Of a stretch of 64,000 nucleotides of DNA, positions 45,650-61,200 are shown piece after piece. Position numbers and translations under genes: made by a program. Every line of letters starts with the position of its first letter. Within the stretch, counting starts at the first letter, position 1. Under the pieces are notes generated by a model. It saw only the letters and a list, made by a program, of their open reading frames with translations, was not told the DNA's origin and searched no databases. The DNA is from Lepidurus packardi (taxonomy: Eukaryota; Arthropoda; Branchiopoda; Notostraca; Triopsidae). Location: assembly GCA_023053545.1 (NCBI GenBank), contig JAKZAN010000001.1:11424024-11488023 (forward strand). The letters are read 5' to 3'.

Positions 45650-48600
45650 ATGGGCGATTTATTCGGTATGCTAGGCCCAAACATGCAACAAGTTTGCATC
45701 AGTGGTTCCTCCGTTCATAACAGAATGACAACAAGGGTTACAACCAGCGCAACTGCAACTGTGCGGGCCAATAGCAACAACACGTCCAATAAGAACTCGT
45801 CTCCGTCTGCCAGAAGCCAATTTGACTATGCCTTGAGTTACAAAGCAGAAGAAGAGATCAGAATGCATGGCAGTTCCGACCTAAATCTTTTACAACAGAC
45901 TGCAATGCCTCATACTCTGAGTAACGCATACGTCACTCAAGATCAAGCTGTTGGAGGAACATCTATCTTGGATATTGATGGAGGTAGTAGCGTAGAAACG
46001 GACAACGCTTCTCCAGGCGAAGAGTTAACAGAAGTTTGTCGGACAATCTATAGTCAATATTTCACTCCAGACCAAGGAACCGCACGAGAACATTCCCTAC
46101 CTATAGCAGCTCACCGAGAACACGTATAGAAGATGCTATATTAACCTTAATGTTTCCCTAACCGTCTAACTGTCTTTATTGCAGATTGTCGGCCTCATAG
46201 AATCGAAGGTAGTTTCCATCATATCTGGCTTCACAGGCTGTGGTAAGACTACCCAAGTGCCACAGTACATCTTGGATCACTATGCCTCTGTGGGCAAGCC
46301 GTGCAAGATTGTAGTCACACAGCCGCGGCGTATCGCCGCCATTAGTATAGCCAAACGCGTATGCGAAGAGAGGCATTGGAGTTTGGGGAGTATCGTCGGC
46401 TACAAAGTAGGATTGGCCAGTGAATACTCCGTTGATACCCTGCTCACATACATGACGACTGGCTGTTTGCTGGAACAGCTGATCAAAGAGAAATCTTTGT
46501 CTTCCTACACGCACATTTTCGTCGATGAAGTCCATGAGCGAGACGAAGACACCGATTTCCTGCTCATGATCATCCGCAAGCTTACCGTGATGCAAGCAGC
46601 TAACGTCAAAGTACTGTTTCCCTTCCAATTCTCAAATGTTGGACTAAATTGAATTTTTTTAATTTAAACTGCATTTTATTTTCCTTATTTAGATAGTGCT
46701 AATGTCAGCAACCATCGACAGTGATAAGTTTGCCAGTTATTTCGTCTTACCGTTACGAGGCATTCCCCTGAAAGCACCCTCGTTTCAACTCCCGGATCGG
46801 CCACCGTATCCAGTCATGGAGTATTACCTAGAAGAGTTGCTACGCTTATCGCATGAAGTCGTAGGTTTGATTTTTCGTTAAGGAAAAATAAAAAAAAAAA
46901 AAATTAAAAAAAATGTTAAGAAAACTCACTTTAGATACCGGAAATGTTCTTCGACGATCCCCGGATTAGCCTGAACATGTACGATGTGGCAGCCAATCTA
47001 ATTGCTGCTCTCGATGAGATCGAATCAAAAGACGCTAATCAACGACGTGGAGCTGTGCTGGTTTTCTTACCTGGTTTTGCTGAAATCCAGTCTATGATCA
47101 AAGCATTGGACGCTTTGGAGGTGGCTTACCGCATGAAGTAAGAAAAATTTCTTTACAAAAGTAGATTTTACCTTTCTTTTGGATTTTCCTCTCACCTAAC
47201 TGACAAATTTTTTTATTATTCCCTAGAGCAACGTTTGGAAGCTATCATAAATGGAAAATTCTGCCCTTGCACTCTTCCATTACCATGGAGGAGCAGAGCA
47301 GAGTGTTTAAACCTGCAGGACCAGGCGAAAGGAAAGTTATTCTGTCCACAAACATCGCCGAGAGCTCGATTACTGTGTCGGATATTTGTTATGGTAAATT
47401 TCGCTTATTTGGGAGTAATTTTAATCAGTTTTAAGACAAGAATTTTAATTTTTTTTATTTTTTTTAAGTGATTGATTTTTGTTTGTCAAAGCAATTGGTT
47501 TGCGATCCCTTGACGGATTTTTACTCTTTGAGACTGGAGTGGGCTTCTAAATCCAGCTGTCAGCAGCGTCGGGGGCGTGTTGGCCGTGTAGGACCAGGGC
47601 GTGTCTATCGTTTGGTTCCTCTTAACTTCTACGTATTACCGTTTTTTTACATCAAAAAAGAAAAAAGTTTAGAATTAATGAATATTCTTCTTTAGGCAGA
47701 ACTGCGAGATGAAGCCACGCCTGAGATTCTTCGCTGTCCTTTGGAAAAGGCAGTTTTACGTACCAAAACGTTTGATATGGGTGAACCTAAAGCTTTGCTA
47801 GCGTTGTTGATCGATCATCCTGATCTTGGCAGTATCCAGAGGACGATTTTAACTCTTAAAGAGGTATAAAGTCCTAAAAAAAATCGTTTAATCCGTTATA
47901 GTGTTCGTTTTTTCTGTATTGTGTTATTTGAATCGAAGGTGGGAGCGTTGCTGATTACTTGCAATGGAGAATACTGTCGAGATGACGGGGATTTAACGCT
48001 CATGGGGCGTGTCATGGCCAGATTGCCTGTGGGTGTCCGTTTGGCCAAGCTCATTGTTCTGGGGCGTGCCTTTAACGTGTTGGAAGAAGCCATTATTATA
48101 GGTATTTTTTATTTCCTTCGCATTTTTTATAGGATTTTAATTCATTTTCACTAACTTGGGTGTCTTTAGCTGCCGGATTATCGTCCAAGAGTGTCTTCAG
48201 TGCGCCTTTCAATGAACGTTTGCTGGCCTATCACCATAAACTGACGTGGGCTGATGGATCTTTCAGTGACCCGTTTGCCATTTTGAACGCTTATAAGGTA
48301 AAGTGGAATGGATGAGAAATAAAGATGAAAACTGATTTTCTATTGTATGAATCTTTATAGGTGTGGAGCAGTTTGAAGCTGGCTGGCGATTTCGATCGGT
48401 CTTCGCGCAACGTTTTCAATCTGGAGTTTGACTGGGCCAAACGCAATTTTATTCAGATCAAGGTCATGTGGGACATGCATATCATGATCGACGAAATCAA
48501 GTATCGTCTAAAGAGCTTGGATATGGAAGGAGCACGCGGCCAGGCCACTAGCTTGGACCCTAATAAGAAGTCCTTGCTCTTGAAAGTAAGGTTCTACACT

Positions 48601-51600
48601 TTGCTACCCGTTCAAAGTTTTGAAGCTTTCTTTTCCCTAAAGATTGCTATGGCTGGTGCGTTTTACCCCAATTTCTTCTTACGGGGCAGTGGTGGGCGGA
48701 TTGACGAAGTGGAAGCTGTGCGCCAACTTTCCAAGCGTAATCCTTGCAATACTGTCATTCTGTCTGATTTTCCGCAAGGACAGCCTCACGCTCTGTGTAA
48801 AGCCCAAATCCGGAAGCAATTACGCTCTTGTGCCACCGAAGGCGAAGAAATTGTCGTTCATATTGAAGGATCCAAGTATGTCCCTTCTTAAACATTAGTT
48901 GATGAGGGTATATAAGCTAAACTTTGACTTCATTCTTAAAGTTATTTAAGAAAAAAATATAGAAATTTATGTATCTATTTGCTTATTGTATTTATTGTTC
49001 CTGTTCGCTTTCTGGAATCTCGCAGAGTTTTTGTGGAATTTATGGGCAACACAGCACCTCGCGTTGGAAGCGACCGAATGGGCGGGGCTGCCCATAAGCG
49101 TCTATGTCTGCCAGGTCGAGTAAACACTGCTGTGTACAAGGCCGTAAAGATGCGACTATTGAAACAGAATGTTAATCTGCTTTTGCTCAAGTAAGGAAAA
49201 ATAACACTTCTACACAGTTTTTAGCACATTTAACTTAATTTTTAGTGTGTGTTGTTAAGGTTAAGGCTCCCGTATACCTAAGCTTTGTGATTTCAAACAA
49301 TCATAGATGGCGCTGATGTTTGTTAAGGTTTTTCCCAACAGGTTCTCCAGTTTCGGAAATCCGAGATAAAAACGACACTAGTGTGTATTATTTTTTGAAA
49401 ACGCTCTCGGAAAAGGAATGACGAACGGGTGTCACTCGAATTCAAAAATGGTAGTTGGATTGTAAATACATTAGTTTAGGTTAGGTTAGGTTAAGTTAGG
49501 ATAGGTTAGGTTAAGTTAGGATAGGTTAGGTTAAGTTAGGATAGGTTAGGTTAGGTTTAGGTTAGGTTAGTTTAGGTTTGATTAGGTTAGTTTAGGTTTG
49601 ATTAGGTTAGTTTAGGTTTGATTAGGTTACGTTAGCTTAGGTTAGGTTATTAAGCTAGGTTAGCTTAGGTTAGGTTATTAAGTTAGGTTAGCTTCACGAT
49701 TCTCATCAATTTTCGTTGATGAGAGTCGCTAAAATTTGAATTTTCTTTCACTCCACTAGCTGAAAAAAGAAGAATTCATTGTTGGCCAGTGACACACTAG
49801 TGTCATGTTTGACCCAGGGACACTTTACGTACGTATGTAACTAAATCCGGAGAACGTGTTGGTTTTTCCAACAGGTTCTCCGGTTTCAGAACCTGAAGAC
49901 ACTGTGTTTGTCATATTGTTGAAAAACGTTCTCCGCTAAAAGAATGGCAAGCAGGTGTCATTCTTGAGAATTTGTAGTTGGATTGGAAATGCATTAAATT
50001 AGGTTAGGTAAACGGTTCTCATCAAATGTCGTTCATGAGAATCGTTAAAACTTGTACTTTCTCGCTCCATTTGCTGAAAAAAAAATTAATTGTTCGTAAA
50101 TAACACAGTAGTGTCATTTCTGACAACGGGATTCGTTACACCCGTTTGTCACGAAATCCGGAGAACGTGTTATGTTTTTTGAACGTTCGGGCATTTAACG
50201 TTTATAGTACGTTGAAATTAGCTTTCAGTGTGTATGGCTAAGGTGTATGGCTTTCAGTGTGTATGGCATTCACAGATGGCGCTGATTTTTGGCGCTGAAG
50301 TTCATGCATTCTTGTATGAAATGTGTTGGTTTTTGCAAATAACTTGTTCGGAAATTACCCATGATAAGGGCCTGTAGCTAACCTAACCTATACGGAAGCC
50401 TTTAATTCTTCTCTTTTTTTTTCTCTCAGACCTGCTGATGCCATCCTGTATGAGAGCCGGGCAAACAGGCTGGCTGCTGAAGGTTGCACCCAAACGAGCC
50501 CCTACGTCTTCGCTTCAGATTTGCCTCCGCATTCTTTGCCGCGCTTAAAGACAGAATATATGGTAGCAGAAGTGAGCCACGTGATCGACCCTGGCCACTT
50601 CTTCCTCCAGCTGAGGGACGAAGGTAGCGCGCGTGCGATTCGGAGCGTTTTCGACCTGCTCAATGATCGATTCCTGGAAAGTTACTCGCAACCCCCACCA
50701 GAAGGCGCTTTAGTAGTTGCGCCGTTCACCGAAGACGACAAGGTGGAGTGGTTTCGCGCTCGGATCCTAAATAAACCCTCGGCCAATTCCGTTTTGGTAA
50801 AACACATTTTTGTATTATTTTTCTTTAAAATTTTTTTTTTAAATTTAAAAAAAAAAAATTCTATTTTATCATTATATATATCTGTTTTCTAATTTTATAT
50901 ATTTATTGTATAATCTTGTATATTTATTTTATAATTTAAATCTTTATTGAATAATTTTATACAGTTATTTTGTCATTTCGTATTTTTGTTATTGTTATTT
51001 TGGCGGTGTATTTGAATGACTGTTAAGGTTTGTTGTCGTTGTCATCCTTAATAGGTCTTTTTTATTGATTACGGGAACATCGCCGAGGTGAAAGGTCTAG
51101 ATTTGCGAAAACCGCCCCAGGAAACCCTGTCCATTCAACCGCTGGCACTGGAATGCATTTTGACGGGAACGGCACCCAGTTCTATCCAAGATGGGCGGGG
51201 CTTGTGGCGGCCAGAGGCTGTGAGACTCTTTCAGAAGAACGTTTTGGAGAAGCACGTCGTTGTTAAGGTGTATTCGGTGGTCCAGGGTATACTTTCAGTG
51301 GATTTGTCGCCTTATAACCCTGCGGGTGAGGCGCATGTCAGTTCAGAGGTACTGTGGAAGTCTTCGATTGCCAACCACTTGAAGAAGCTGGGTTTTGCAG
51401 AGAGTGCGCCTGAGAACTACCTCTCCAGGGTGAGATATTCAATCATTATTAGTATTTCAATCACTATATTAACACAATTATTCAGTCACTTCTCTATTAT
51501 TTATTTTAAAAAATCTTACTTTTTTCAGGCCAATCATGAACTTCGCTTGGAATGGAAAGGGATGTCCGAAGAGGCCATGATATACGTGGAAAAACAGCAG

Positions 51601-52850
51601 TTTCCAGCTATTTATGGTCGAGCCCAGGAAGACTATGAGCGAGTTGACCAAGCTGCTTGTTGCTCCAAAATGCATTTGAAAGGGCCTGTCAGTCCGTTGG
51701 AGACGAAGATGGTATGTGTGTTTCGGCAAGGCGTTGGGAAGGAGGTGTCTGTCGAACAAGACTCGGTAAATTCCGTGTTGCTGGATGCGGAACCAGAAGA
51801 TACCCATCAACGGTAACTTGGCGATGTTTACGCTTAGTCTAAGCTCCTTATTATATTTTTATTATTATTTTTTTTGTCCTGAAAAAAGACTAATAGTGGC
51901 TGCCAGTGTGTCCCTCGCTGGAGAAAACCGTTTGATAGCTAGAGCTACCACACTATTGCCCAACATTCATGGATTACCTGCTCTATTGGCTTTGCTTTTT
52001 GCGCCACAAATTGAATTAAGGTAAATGGTGTTGCTGAAATCTTAATAAATTGAGTAAAAACATCATTATTTAGGGTGGATCGATTGCAAACGCAGTTCAT
52101 CGGGGCTCTCTGTGGTTTGGGGAGGGAGAATGATGAGACGCTGTATCCTGGTCACGACTTGGAGGTCTTGTTTGATACCGAGATTGATCTACAAGACATT
52201 TCCGATGTAAGTTATATGGTCGTAGGTTAAAGTGGACGCAAAATAATATAATTTTGTAACTCCTTTTGTTATTTTTTAAGATAAATCGCATTCGGTATTG
52301 GTTTAATCAAATTGTGGATCCCTTACCAGGGCACGAAATTGGATCGTTTGAAGTGGGTGGAGTGCAGGACAAACTCGTGAATCTCGTTTACTCGTAAGTA
52401 TTTGGTTGCTAAGCGTTTATATTTGACTGATTCGTTTTCACCAGGTTGGTCATGAAAGAGAGGAAATCTATAGCGCCCACACATTGGCGTTATCCCTTCC
52501 AGTGGGATTCTTTGCATCGTGATATAGTATTGAGTACTGGGATGAATGAAAGAAGAAGCGTTTACAGAATCCATGATGGAGTGAAATTGAAAGTCATGGA
52601 TGGCAACTATTTCAGGGCGTTGCGAGAAAACAAGGAATATATGTCGAGATCCATAGAGAGGTAATTGAAAAATTACCCTCAACTTTTGTTGATTTTTTTT
52701 TCTTTTTTTGAAAGCCGAGAACAGAGAGAAGTGCTGTGTCTTTTCTGCGATCAGACGGTCAGAGCGGGCAAATCCATGGCCATTCACTTAGATGGCAGGA
52801 AGCACAAAGACAACGAGGGAAAGTTTAAGTTATACATGCTCGTCCAATAG
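45650..52850 (+). CDS. spn-E: Spindle-E/TDRD9, DExH helicase with Tudor domain
   Basis: Spindle-E acts in the germline nuage in piRNA biogenesis and transposon silencing. Twenty exons join into 1479 aa, starting 45650-46123, 46185-46610, 46693-46860, 46935-47137, 47227-47393, 47469-47632 and ending 52445-52660, 52715-52850. Motifs in order: Walker A (SGFTGCGKTTQVPQYI), TQPRRIAA, DEVH box (HIFVDEVHERDEDTDFLL), LMSATIDSDKF, LVFLPG, LSTNIAESSITV, QRRGRVGRVGPGRVYRL, an HA2/OB part (LPVGVRLAKLIVLGRAF, FYPNFFLRG, SDFPQGQPH), the Tudor domain (EVSHVIDPGHFFLQLRD, FFIDYGNIAEV), and a C-terminal CLFC...H..H zinc-finger-like end. The 1.2-kb intron 49191-50429 contains two inverted-repeat elements. The ATG chosen opens the exon that holds the Ser/Thr/Asn-rich N terminus. 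Confidence 0.95.
49337..49860. mobile_element. MITE-like element 1 in spindle-E intron, with TTAGG-like array
   Basis: The left end AACAGGTTCTCCAGTTT and the reverse complement of the right end, AACACGTTCTCCGGATTT, form imperfect 17-18 bp inverted repeats. The interior aligns with element 2 (49871-50171) through GTAGTTGGATTG, ATTCTCATCAA.TTTCGTTGATGAGA and CACTAGTGTCAT. Unlike element 2 it contains a 220-bp array of TTAGG-like units. No ORF. Confidence 0.7.
49471..49693 (+). repeat. Degenerate TTAGG-type array
   Basis: About 40 copies of TTAGG and close variants (TTAAG, ATAGG, TTTAGG, TTAGC), organised in higher-order repeats such as GTTTAGGTTTGATTAGGTTA. TTAGG is the common arthropod telomere unit, but here the array sits inside a MITE-like element at the place where the sister copy has just AAATTAGGTTAGGT. 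Confidence 0.9.
49871..50171. mobile_element. MITE-like element 2 in spindle-E intron
   Basis: Starts ACAGGTTCTCCGGTTT and ends AAATCCGGAGAACGTGTT, inverted complements of each other. About 300 bp, non-coding, tandem to element 1 with a 10-bp spacer (GGTTTTTCCA). A second copy of GTTTTTCCCAACAGG precedes element 1, so the pair may have arisen by tandem duplication. Confidence 0.7.
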
Positions 52851-53275
52851 ATCTCGACTAAGATAAAAGAGTGAACTTTCTGTTTTCGTCCAGGACTTTC
52901 TGATTGTAACAGTGACGTGTTAAACCAAAAACTGTATTTTATGTTTTGTCAAGAAGATGCCTTATTAAACTTCACTTCTTTTCATGTCTTTGTATGTTGC
53001 TGACTAGTTGTTCATTGTTGTTGTTTTCTTTACATTTCCTTTAGGTTTCCCCACTCTGTAGGTTATTATTTATAGTCTTGTAGTATATATTATACGTACA
53101 ACAATCCGACTGCACTGTATAATTCAGTCGGATGATTTGAAACGCCTTGGAGCAGATGAAATTGGAAAGTAGGATGTCTTCTTCGTTCAACAGGTGGCGT
53201 CCAAGAGAATCAGTTGACAGAATAGGCATCTGTTTGTTCGCCGCGGCTAAACGAAAACCACGCGTTGTAAGAATA
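52851..53275. other. spindle-E/NSUN2 intergenic region
   Basis: 425 bp, same-strand neighbours. It holds the spindle-E 3' UTR (possible ATTAAA near 52965) and the NSUN2 5' region. An upstream in-frame ATG at 53147 would extend NSUN2 by 43 residues; see the NSUN2 entry. Confidence 0.5.
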
Positions 53276-56064
<2,789 letters not shown>

Positions 56065-56119
56065 GTGCTTTCGCGAGGATCTTGAAAAGTTCACAACTTT
56101 TTGACACTTCTTGTGTTAG

Positions 56120-56125
56120 AATAAA
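56120..56125 (+). terminator. Poly(A) signal of NSUN2
   Basis: AATAAA 56 bp after the NSUN2 stop codon. Confidence 0.6.
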
Positions 56126-56374
56126 GACTTTACTTCACTTTGAAACAAAAATTTCGGTTTCGATTTTACATGACACCAATCACACAAAATTTAGGTTATA
56201 TGGTATCACTAAACGGGAAAAAAGATTGCCAAATCTTGATCCAAAAGGAAATCTCGAAAAAAACCACTGAATTTGGGGGATTTTAGTACATTTGTATATA
56301 TTTCATAATCGTAAAAATCTCCCACAGGTCCCAAACTTGAGAGGGGGCGGGGCTAAGCAAAGTTTCTACTGCAT

Positions 56375-57462
56375 TTAATTGCGACGTTTCTTTTGGTTTT
56401 CGTCCTGCAAAGAAAGGACAAAGACACAGTCAATATTGACGAGTTTCTTGAATTAATTATTGCCGTAAATTACTTTCTGAGACAGGATGATCAACAAACG
56501 ACGGAAGATGTTGACGAAGTCAATGAAGAGATCCACCGCATGCCAGATGAAATCGCGGTCTCCCATACGTCTCTTTTCCACAATCAACTGAGTGTCGTAA
56601 AGCACGAAGCCGCACATGATCAGCATTCCGACGTACAGTTGAATCTTGGAATTTTTGACGCATTTAATTTTTTTTTAAAAGCATAAATCGAATGAAACAA
56701 TCAACGAGTGCTTACTTGATACACGAAGTGAAATCCGAAGAAAATATTGGCCAGGAATAGCATCGACATCAAAGAAAAGAGCTAAAAGGGCGAGAAATTG
56801 TTAAGTTTATTAACCTTAAAAGCTACCTTGACCTTTAATGCTTACCGAGAGTAAAGGAGCGCCTAGGAACAGAAACTGGCCTCGAGGGGCGTACAAAGCA
56901 CTAAGGGAGAAGCAGGCGAAGATTATTGAAGTGCCCAGGAATGCGGAGACAATAACTGAAGGGTTAATGGCAATCGCCATGTCCAACAATGGTCCTAATC
57001 CCAGACCTGAAGGTTTTCGAAGAGTGGAGGAAAAAAAGGAGCGTTTTAGCAACATCTAATTAGTAAATTTAGTAAATTTCCTACCAGTGGCAAAGGAAAA
57101 GCCTAGAAAAAGAGCCAATCTCTTGGTGGCGTTCTTGCCACCGTCATCAGGTGTCATCATGAGAGCCACCAGCAATCCCAGAGCCCCCAAAGATGTAAAA
57201 AAACTGGCGCGCAAGATATCTGTGAAGAGATGGACATAGGCACCCAGTGCAGCAGTCAATCCTGACATTGTCAAACAGGCATAAACGCTCTTCAAGTGTT
57301 CACGTACGGGCGGTTCTCTGAAAGAAACCAAAGGAAATGGTTCAACAATAACTGAACTGGGAAATAAAATACAAGTTTTTCCAAATTGTCGGAAACTTAC
57401 ATTTTATTGTTAAATGTTCGCATGAACGAATCCATAGAGAACGTTGGTCTCGTAGTCGCCAT
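56375..57462 (-). CDS. TMBIM6: Bax inhibitor-1 (TMBIM6)
   Basis: BI-1 is an ER membrane protein that limits cell death and shapes ER calcium leak. Six exons give 240 aa: 57401-57462, 57085-57317, 56846-57006, 56716-56781, 56474-56644, 56375-56404. Conserved stretches: [130 protein letters not shown], and the basic tail DENQKKRRN typical of the C terminus. Six to seven hydrophobic helices are visible. The last exon is only 30 nt and needs an intron from 56473 to 56405. The gene converges with NSUN2 (310 bp) and diverges from armadillo. Confidence 0.95.
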
Positions 57463-58291
57463 TGTATTTGCAGGAGTTAACTAATGCGCCGTTTATTCTA
57501 GGAAGTATTCAGTCACTGTACTTCGTAGGTCTGTATATTGTAATAATAGAATAGAAACACTATCTCTTAGTATTACTGTTCACTATCGTACCTTCTAGAT
57601 GGGATAATCAATGACCGAAAGCTTATGTGTTCTAGAAAGTTCTTACCTGTGTATGGGCGATAAAAGCTATCAACTGAGTAGTTTTGATTGGCAATTCTTG
57701 ACTTCTGTTGTAATTGTCACTGCGTCTCAGAGTAGTTCGCTGCCTTATCAGCTGACGTGTCAAATGGGGATTAGCAGAGACTCCAATTGCCTTGAAACCA
57801 GGGGCTAGGGTGACGAAATGCCAAGACTAATCGATGTCTTTAAGTAAGATGATACTCGATACCTGAATTTTCACTATCGATTACGTTTCTCCGTCGCCAT
57901 TTTGGATGCTTTATGCTTTGTTATTCGTGTCGTAGTAAAAACCGTTTTTTTTCGGTGGCAGTTTTGACAATAAACCGACGAGTTTGTAATAACTCAAGAG
58001 TAAGCTTATCACGCTCTCGTATGCTCATTTAAAGAGAGCTTTTGGCTCAGGGAATTTCGTTTTTGTTTTCCCTTTGTTAAAAAAATACGTACCGTACCCC
58101 ACCCACATTATCATTGACGCATGACGTCATAGCGCTTGGAATGTGAATGGTCCCCAAACGCTTGACACAGGAAGTTCCGGCCTGTGTGCCTGTAGTGATT
58201 CACAACCGCACAATCAATCGACCCATCTGTAAGGTTCTGTTTTGACTTTTGCGTTTTCTTTTTCTTCTCAGGTGATTGACTAAACACCAAC
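57463..58291. promoter_or_regulatory. Divergent BI-1/armadillo promoter region
   Basis: 829 bp between two divergent start codons. TGACGTCA at 58122-58129, a perfect palindromic CRE/ATF site, lies 163 bp upstream of the armadillo ATG. TTCTCAG|GTGATTG at 58265-58277 could be a 5'-UTR splice acceptor just before the start codon. No TATA box is obvious. No further gene. Confidence 0.45.
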
Positions 58292-61200
58292 ATGAGCTTC
58301 CAGATGCAGGCCCCCGTCCAGGGAAGGCCAAGTAAGTTTTTCCCAAATTCCGTTCTTTGTTCTGTTAAAACACATAACCTTTCTTTAGACATGCCCATGA
58401 CCAGCGTTAAAGAGCAAACCCTGTTATGGCAACAAGGCGGCTACATGGCGGACTCCGGCATTCAGTCAGGGGCCACAACCCAGGCTCCGTCACTTTCTGG
58501 AAAGGAAGTTGATGACATGGATACCACAGATACTATGATGTTCGACATTGGAGGTTTTACCCAAGACCAAGTAGATGGTAACAAATCAAACTAAAAATGC
58601 TATCCGTCTTCCACTCACTAAACTAAAATAAAACAGAAATGAACGCGCAATTAAACCAGACACGTTCACAGCGCGTGCGAGCAGCAATGTTCCCCGAAAC
58701 GCTGGACGAAGGCATGGAAATCCCTTCGACCCAGTTCGACCCTAGCCAGCCTACTGCCGTTCAACGCTTGGCTGAACCTTCCCAGATGCTTAAGCATGCT
58801 GTAGTGAATCTGATCAACTACCAAGTACTTTAAAGCCTCTTTTAACCCCCTCAACTTCGTTTTAAATGAATTTTTTTTCATTTTTTTCTTAATATTTAGG
58901 ACGACGCAGACTTGGCCACTCGCGCCATACCTGAGCTAATCAAGCTGATGAACGATGAAGATCAAGTGGTAGTATCCCAAGCTGCCATGATGGTCCATCA
59001 ACTGTCCAAGAAGGAAGCTTCGCGCCACGCGATCATGAACAGTCCCCAGATGATCGCCGCATTGGTTCGCGCGCTGTCCAACTCGAACGACCTCGAAACG
59101 ACCAAGGGCGCGGTGGGCACCTTGCACAACTTGTCGCACCATCGCCAAGGCTTGCTGGCCATCTTCAAATCGGGCGGAATCCCCGCGTTGGTCAAATTGC
59201 TCAGCTCTCCCGTAGAAGCCGTTCTTTTCTACGCGATAACCACGCTCCACAACCTGCTTTTGCACCAAGAAGGCTCCAAAATGGCTGTGCGCCTCGCGGG
59301 CGGCCTACAGAAGATGGTAGCACTCTTGCAGCGCAATAATGTCAAGTTCCTGGCCATCGTCACGGACTGTCTCCAAATCCTGGCTTACGGAAATCAAGAA
59401 AGCAAGTTGATCATCCTAGCAAGCCAAGGACCCATGGAATTAGTGCGGATTCTGCGCTCTTACACGTACGAAAAGCTGCTGTGGACCACTTCTAGAGTCC
59501 TAAAAGGTTCTTATCCATCCTTTCAATCCTTTTTTTTTTTAATTTTCAAACATTTTAATAGTTTTCATTGACAGTTTTATCCGTTTGCTCCAGCAACAAG
59601 CCAGCAATCGTAGAGGCAGGAGGCATGCAAGCTCTCTCCATGCATTTGAGCCACCAATCGCACCGTTTGGTCCAAAACTGCTTATGGACGCTGAGAAATC
59701 TGTCAGATGCTGCTACCAAACAAGTGAGACAAGTTATTTGGGGTCCTAAGAAGGTTAGGCTATTAATGGGATTCTTCTTCCGTGCTATTGGTGTCACAGG
59801 AAGGGCTCGAAGGGCTCATGCAAGCCCTCGTGCAACTCTTATCCTCGAGTGACGTCAACGTCGTGACTTGCGCTGCGGGCATTCTCTCCAATATGACGTG
59901 CAATAACCAGCGCAACAAGACGATCGTTTGCCAAGTGGGCGGAATTGAAGCTTTGGTGCGCACTGTTGTCAGTGCAGGCGATAGGGAAGAGATTACTGAA
60001 CCAGCGGTAAACTAATTAAACGCATTTCATTATTCTTTCATAGCTGTGCCTTAAAAACTGATTTAAACTGAGAACATATTCCATTCCCAGATTTGCGCCC
60101 TGCGTCACTTGACGGCCAGACATATTGAGGCGGAAATGGCTCAGAATGCAGTCCGTTTGAATTACGGCTTGCCCGTCATTGTGCAGCTGTTGCAGCCGCC
60201 TTCACGCTGGCCCTTAATTAAAGCCTTGATTGGCTTGGTCAGGAATTTGGCTTTGTGTCCAGCCAACCATGCCCCGTTGAGGGAACAAGGAGCTATTCCA
60301 CGATTGGTCCAGCTGCTCATCCGAGCCTTCCAAGACAGCCAACGCGTAAGCTCCTCCTCCTTTGCCTTTTTCGTCCTTCAGTTATTCAAGAAAAGAATGG
60401 AATGAACGGGAAAAAACACTTTTCTTGGTTATAAAATTCGTGAATATTTGAATTTTATTTTGATAGCGCTCTTCGGTGGTCAGTGGCGGAAGCGGACAAC
60501 AACCGCCTGCAGCTTATTCTGATGGCGTACGCATGGAAGAAATCGTAGAGGGGACAGTAGGTGCTCTGCATATCTTGGCTCGGGAGTCCCATAACCGAGC
60601 GGCTGTCCGGGGTTTGAATGTGATCCCCATTTTCGTGCAGGTAACCTTCTTTTTAGCTATCCTGTTTCAGTACAGTTAGGGAATTTCTTCAAATAATTCC
60701 GGTTTGAAAGATAAGGGGAAAAGAAGAAAAGGGCTGTAAATGTGGCACGTTCTTGTGAGAGAATGTGTTGGTTGAATTGGTGTTGTCTCTGTAGCTTTTG
60801 TATAACGAAATCGAGAATATTCAACGTGTGGCAGCTGGAGTGCTTTGCGAATTGGCAGCCGACAAGGAAGGAGCTGAATTGATCGAGCAAGAAGGAGCAA
60901 CCGCCCCTTTAACTGAATTGCTTCATTCTCGTAATGAAGGCGTGGGTAAGAACCTTAAAAACTTAATTCCGAATAAATGCAATGTAATAGATTCTTTTTA
61001 ATTCAACCTAATTTATTTTTTTGTCAAAATTCCTGTTTAGCCACATACGCTGCAGCAGTATTGTTCCGCATGTCAGACGATAAGCCACAGGATTACAAGA
61101 AACGGTTGTCAATGGAACTCACCAACTCCTTGTTTCGCGAGGATCACAATATTTGGAATGGAGACATGACGCTCATGCCTCCCGATTTGCAGGCAAGTTT

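Noticed and set aside
49471-49693. True telomeric insertion
   Set aside because: The array is degenerate and sits at a TTAGG seed shared with the sister element, so local expansion explains it better.
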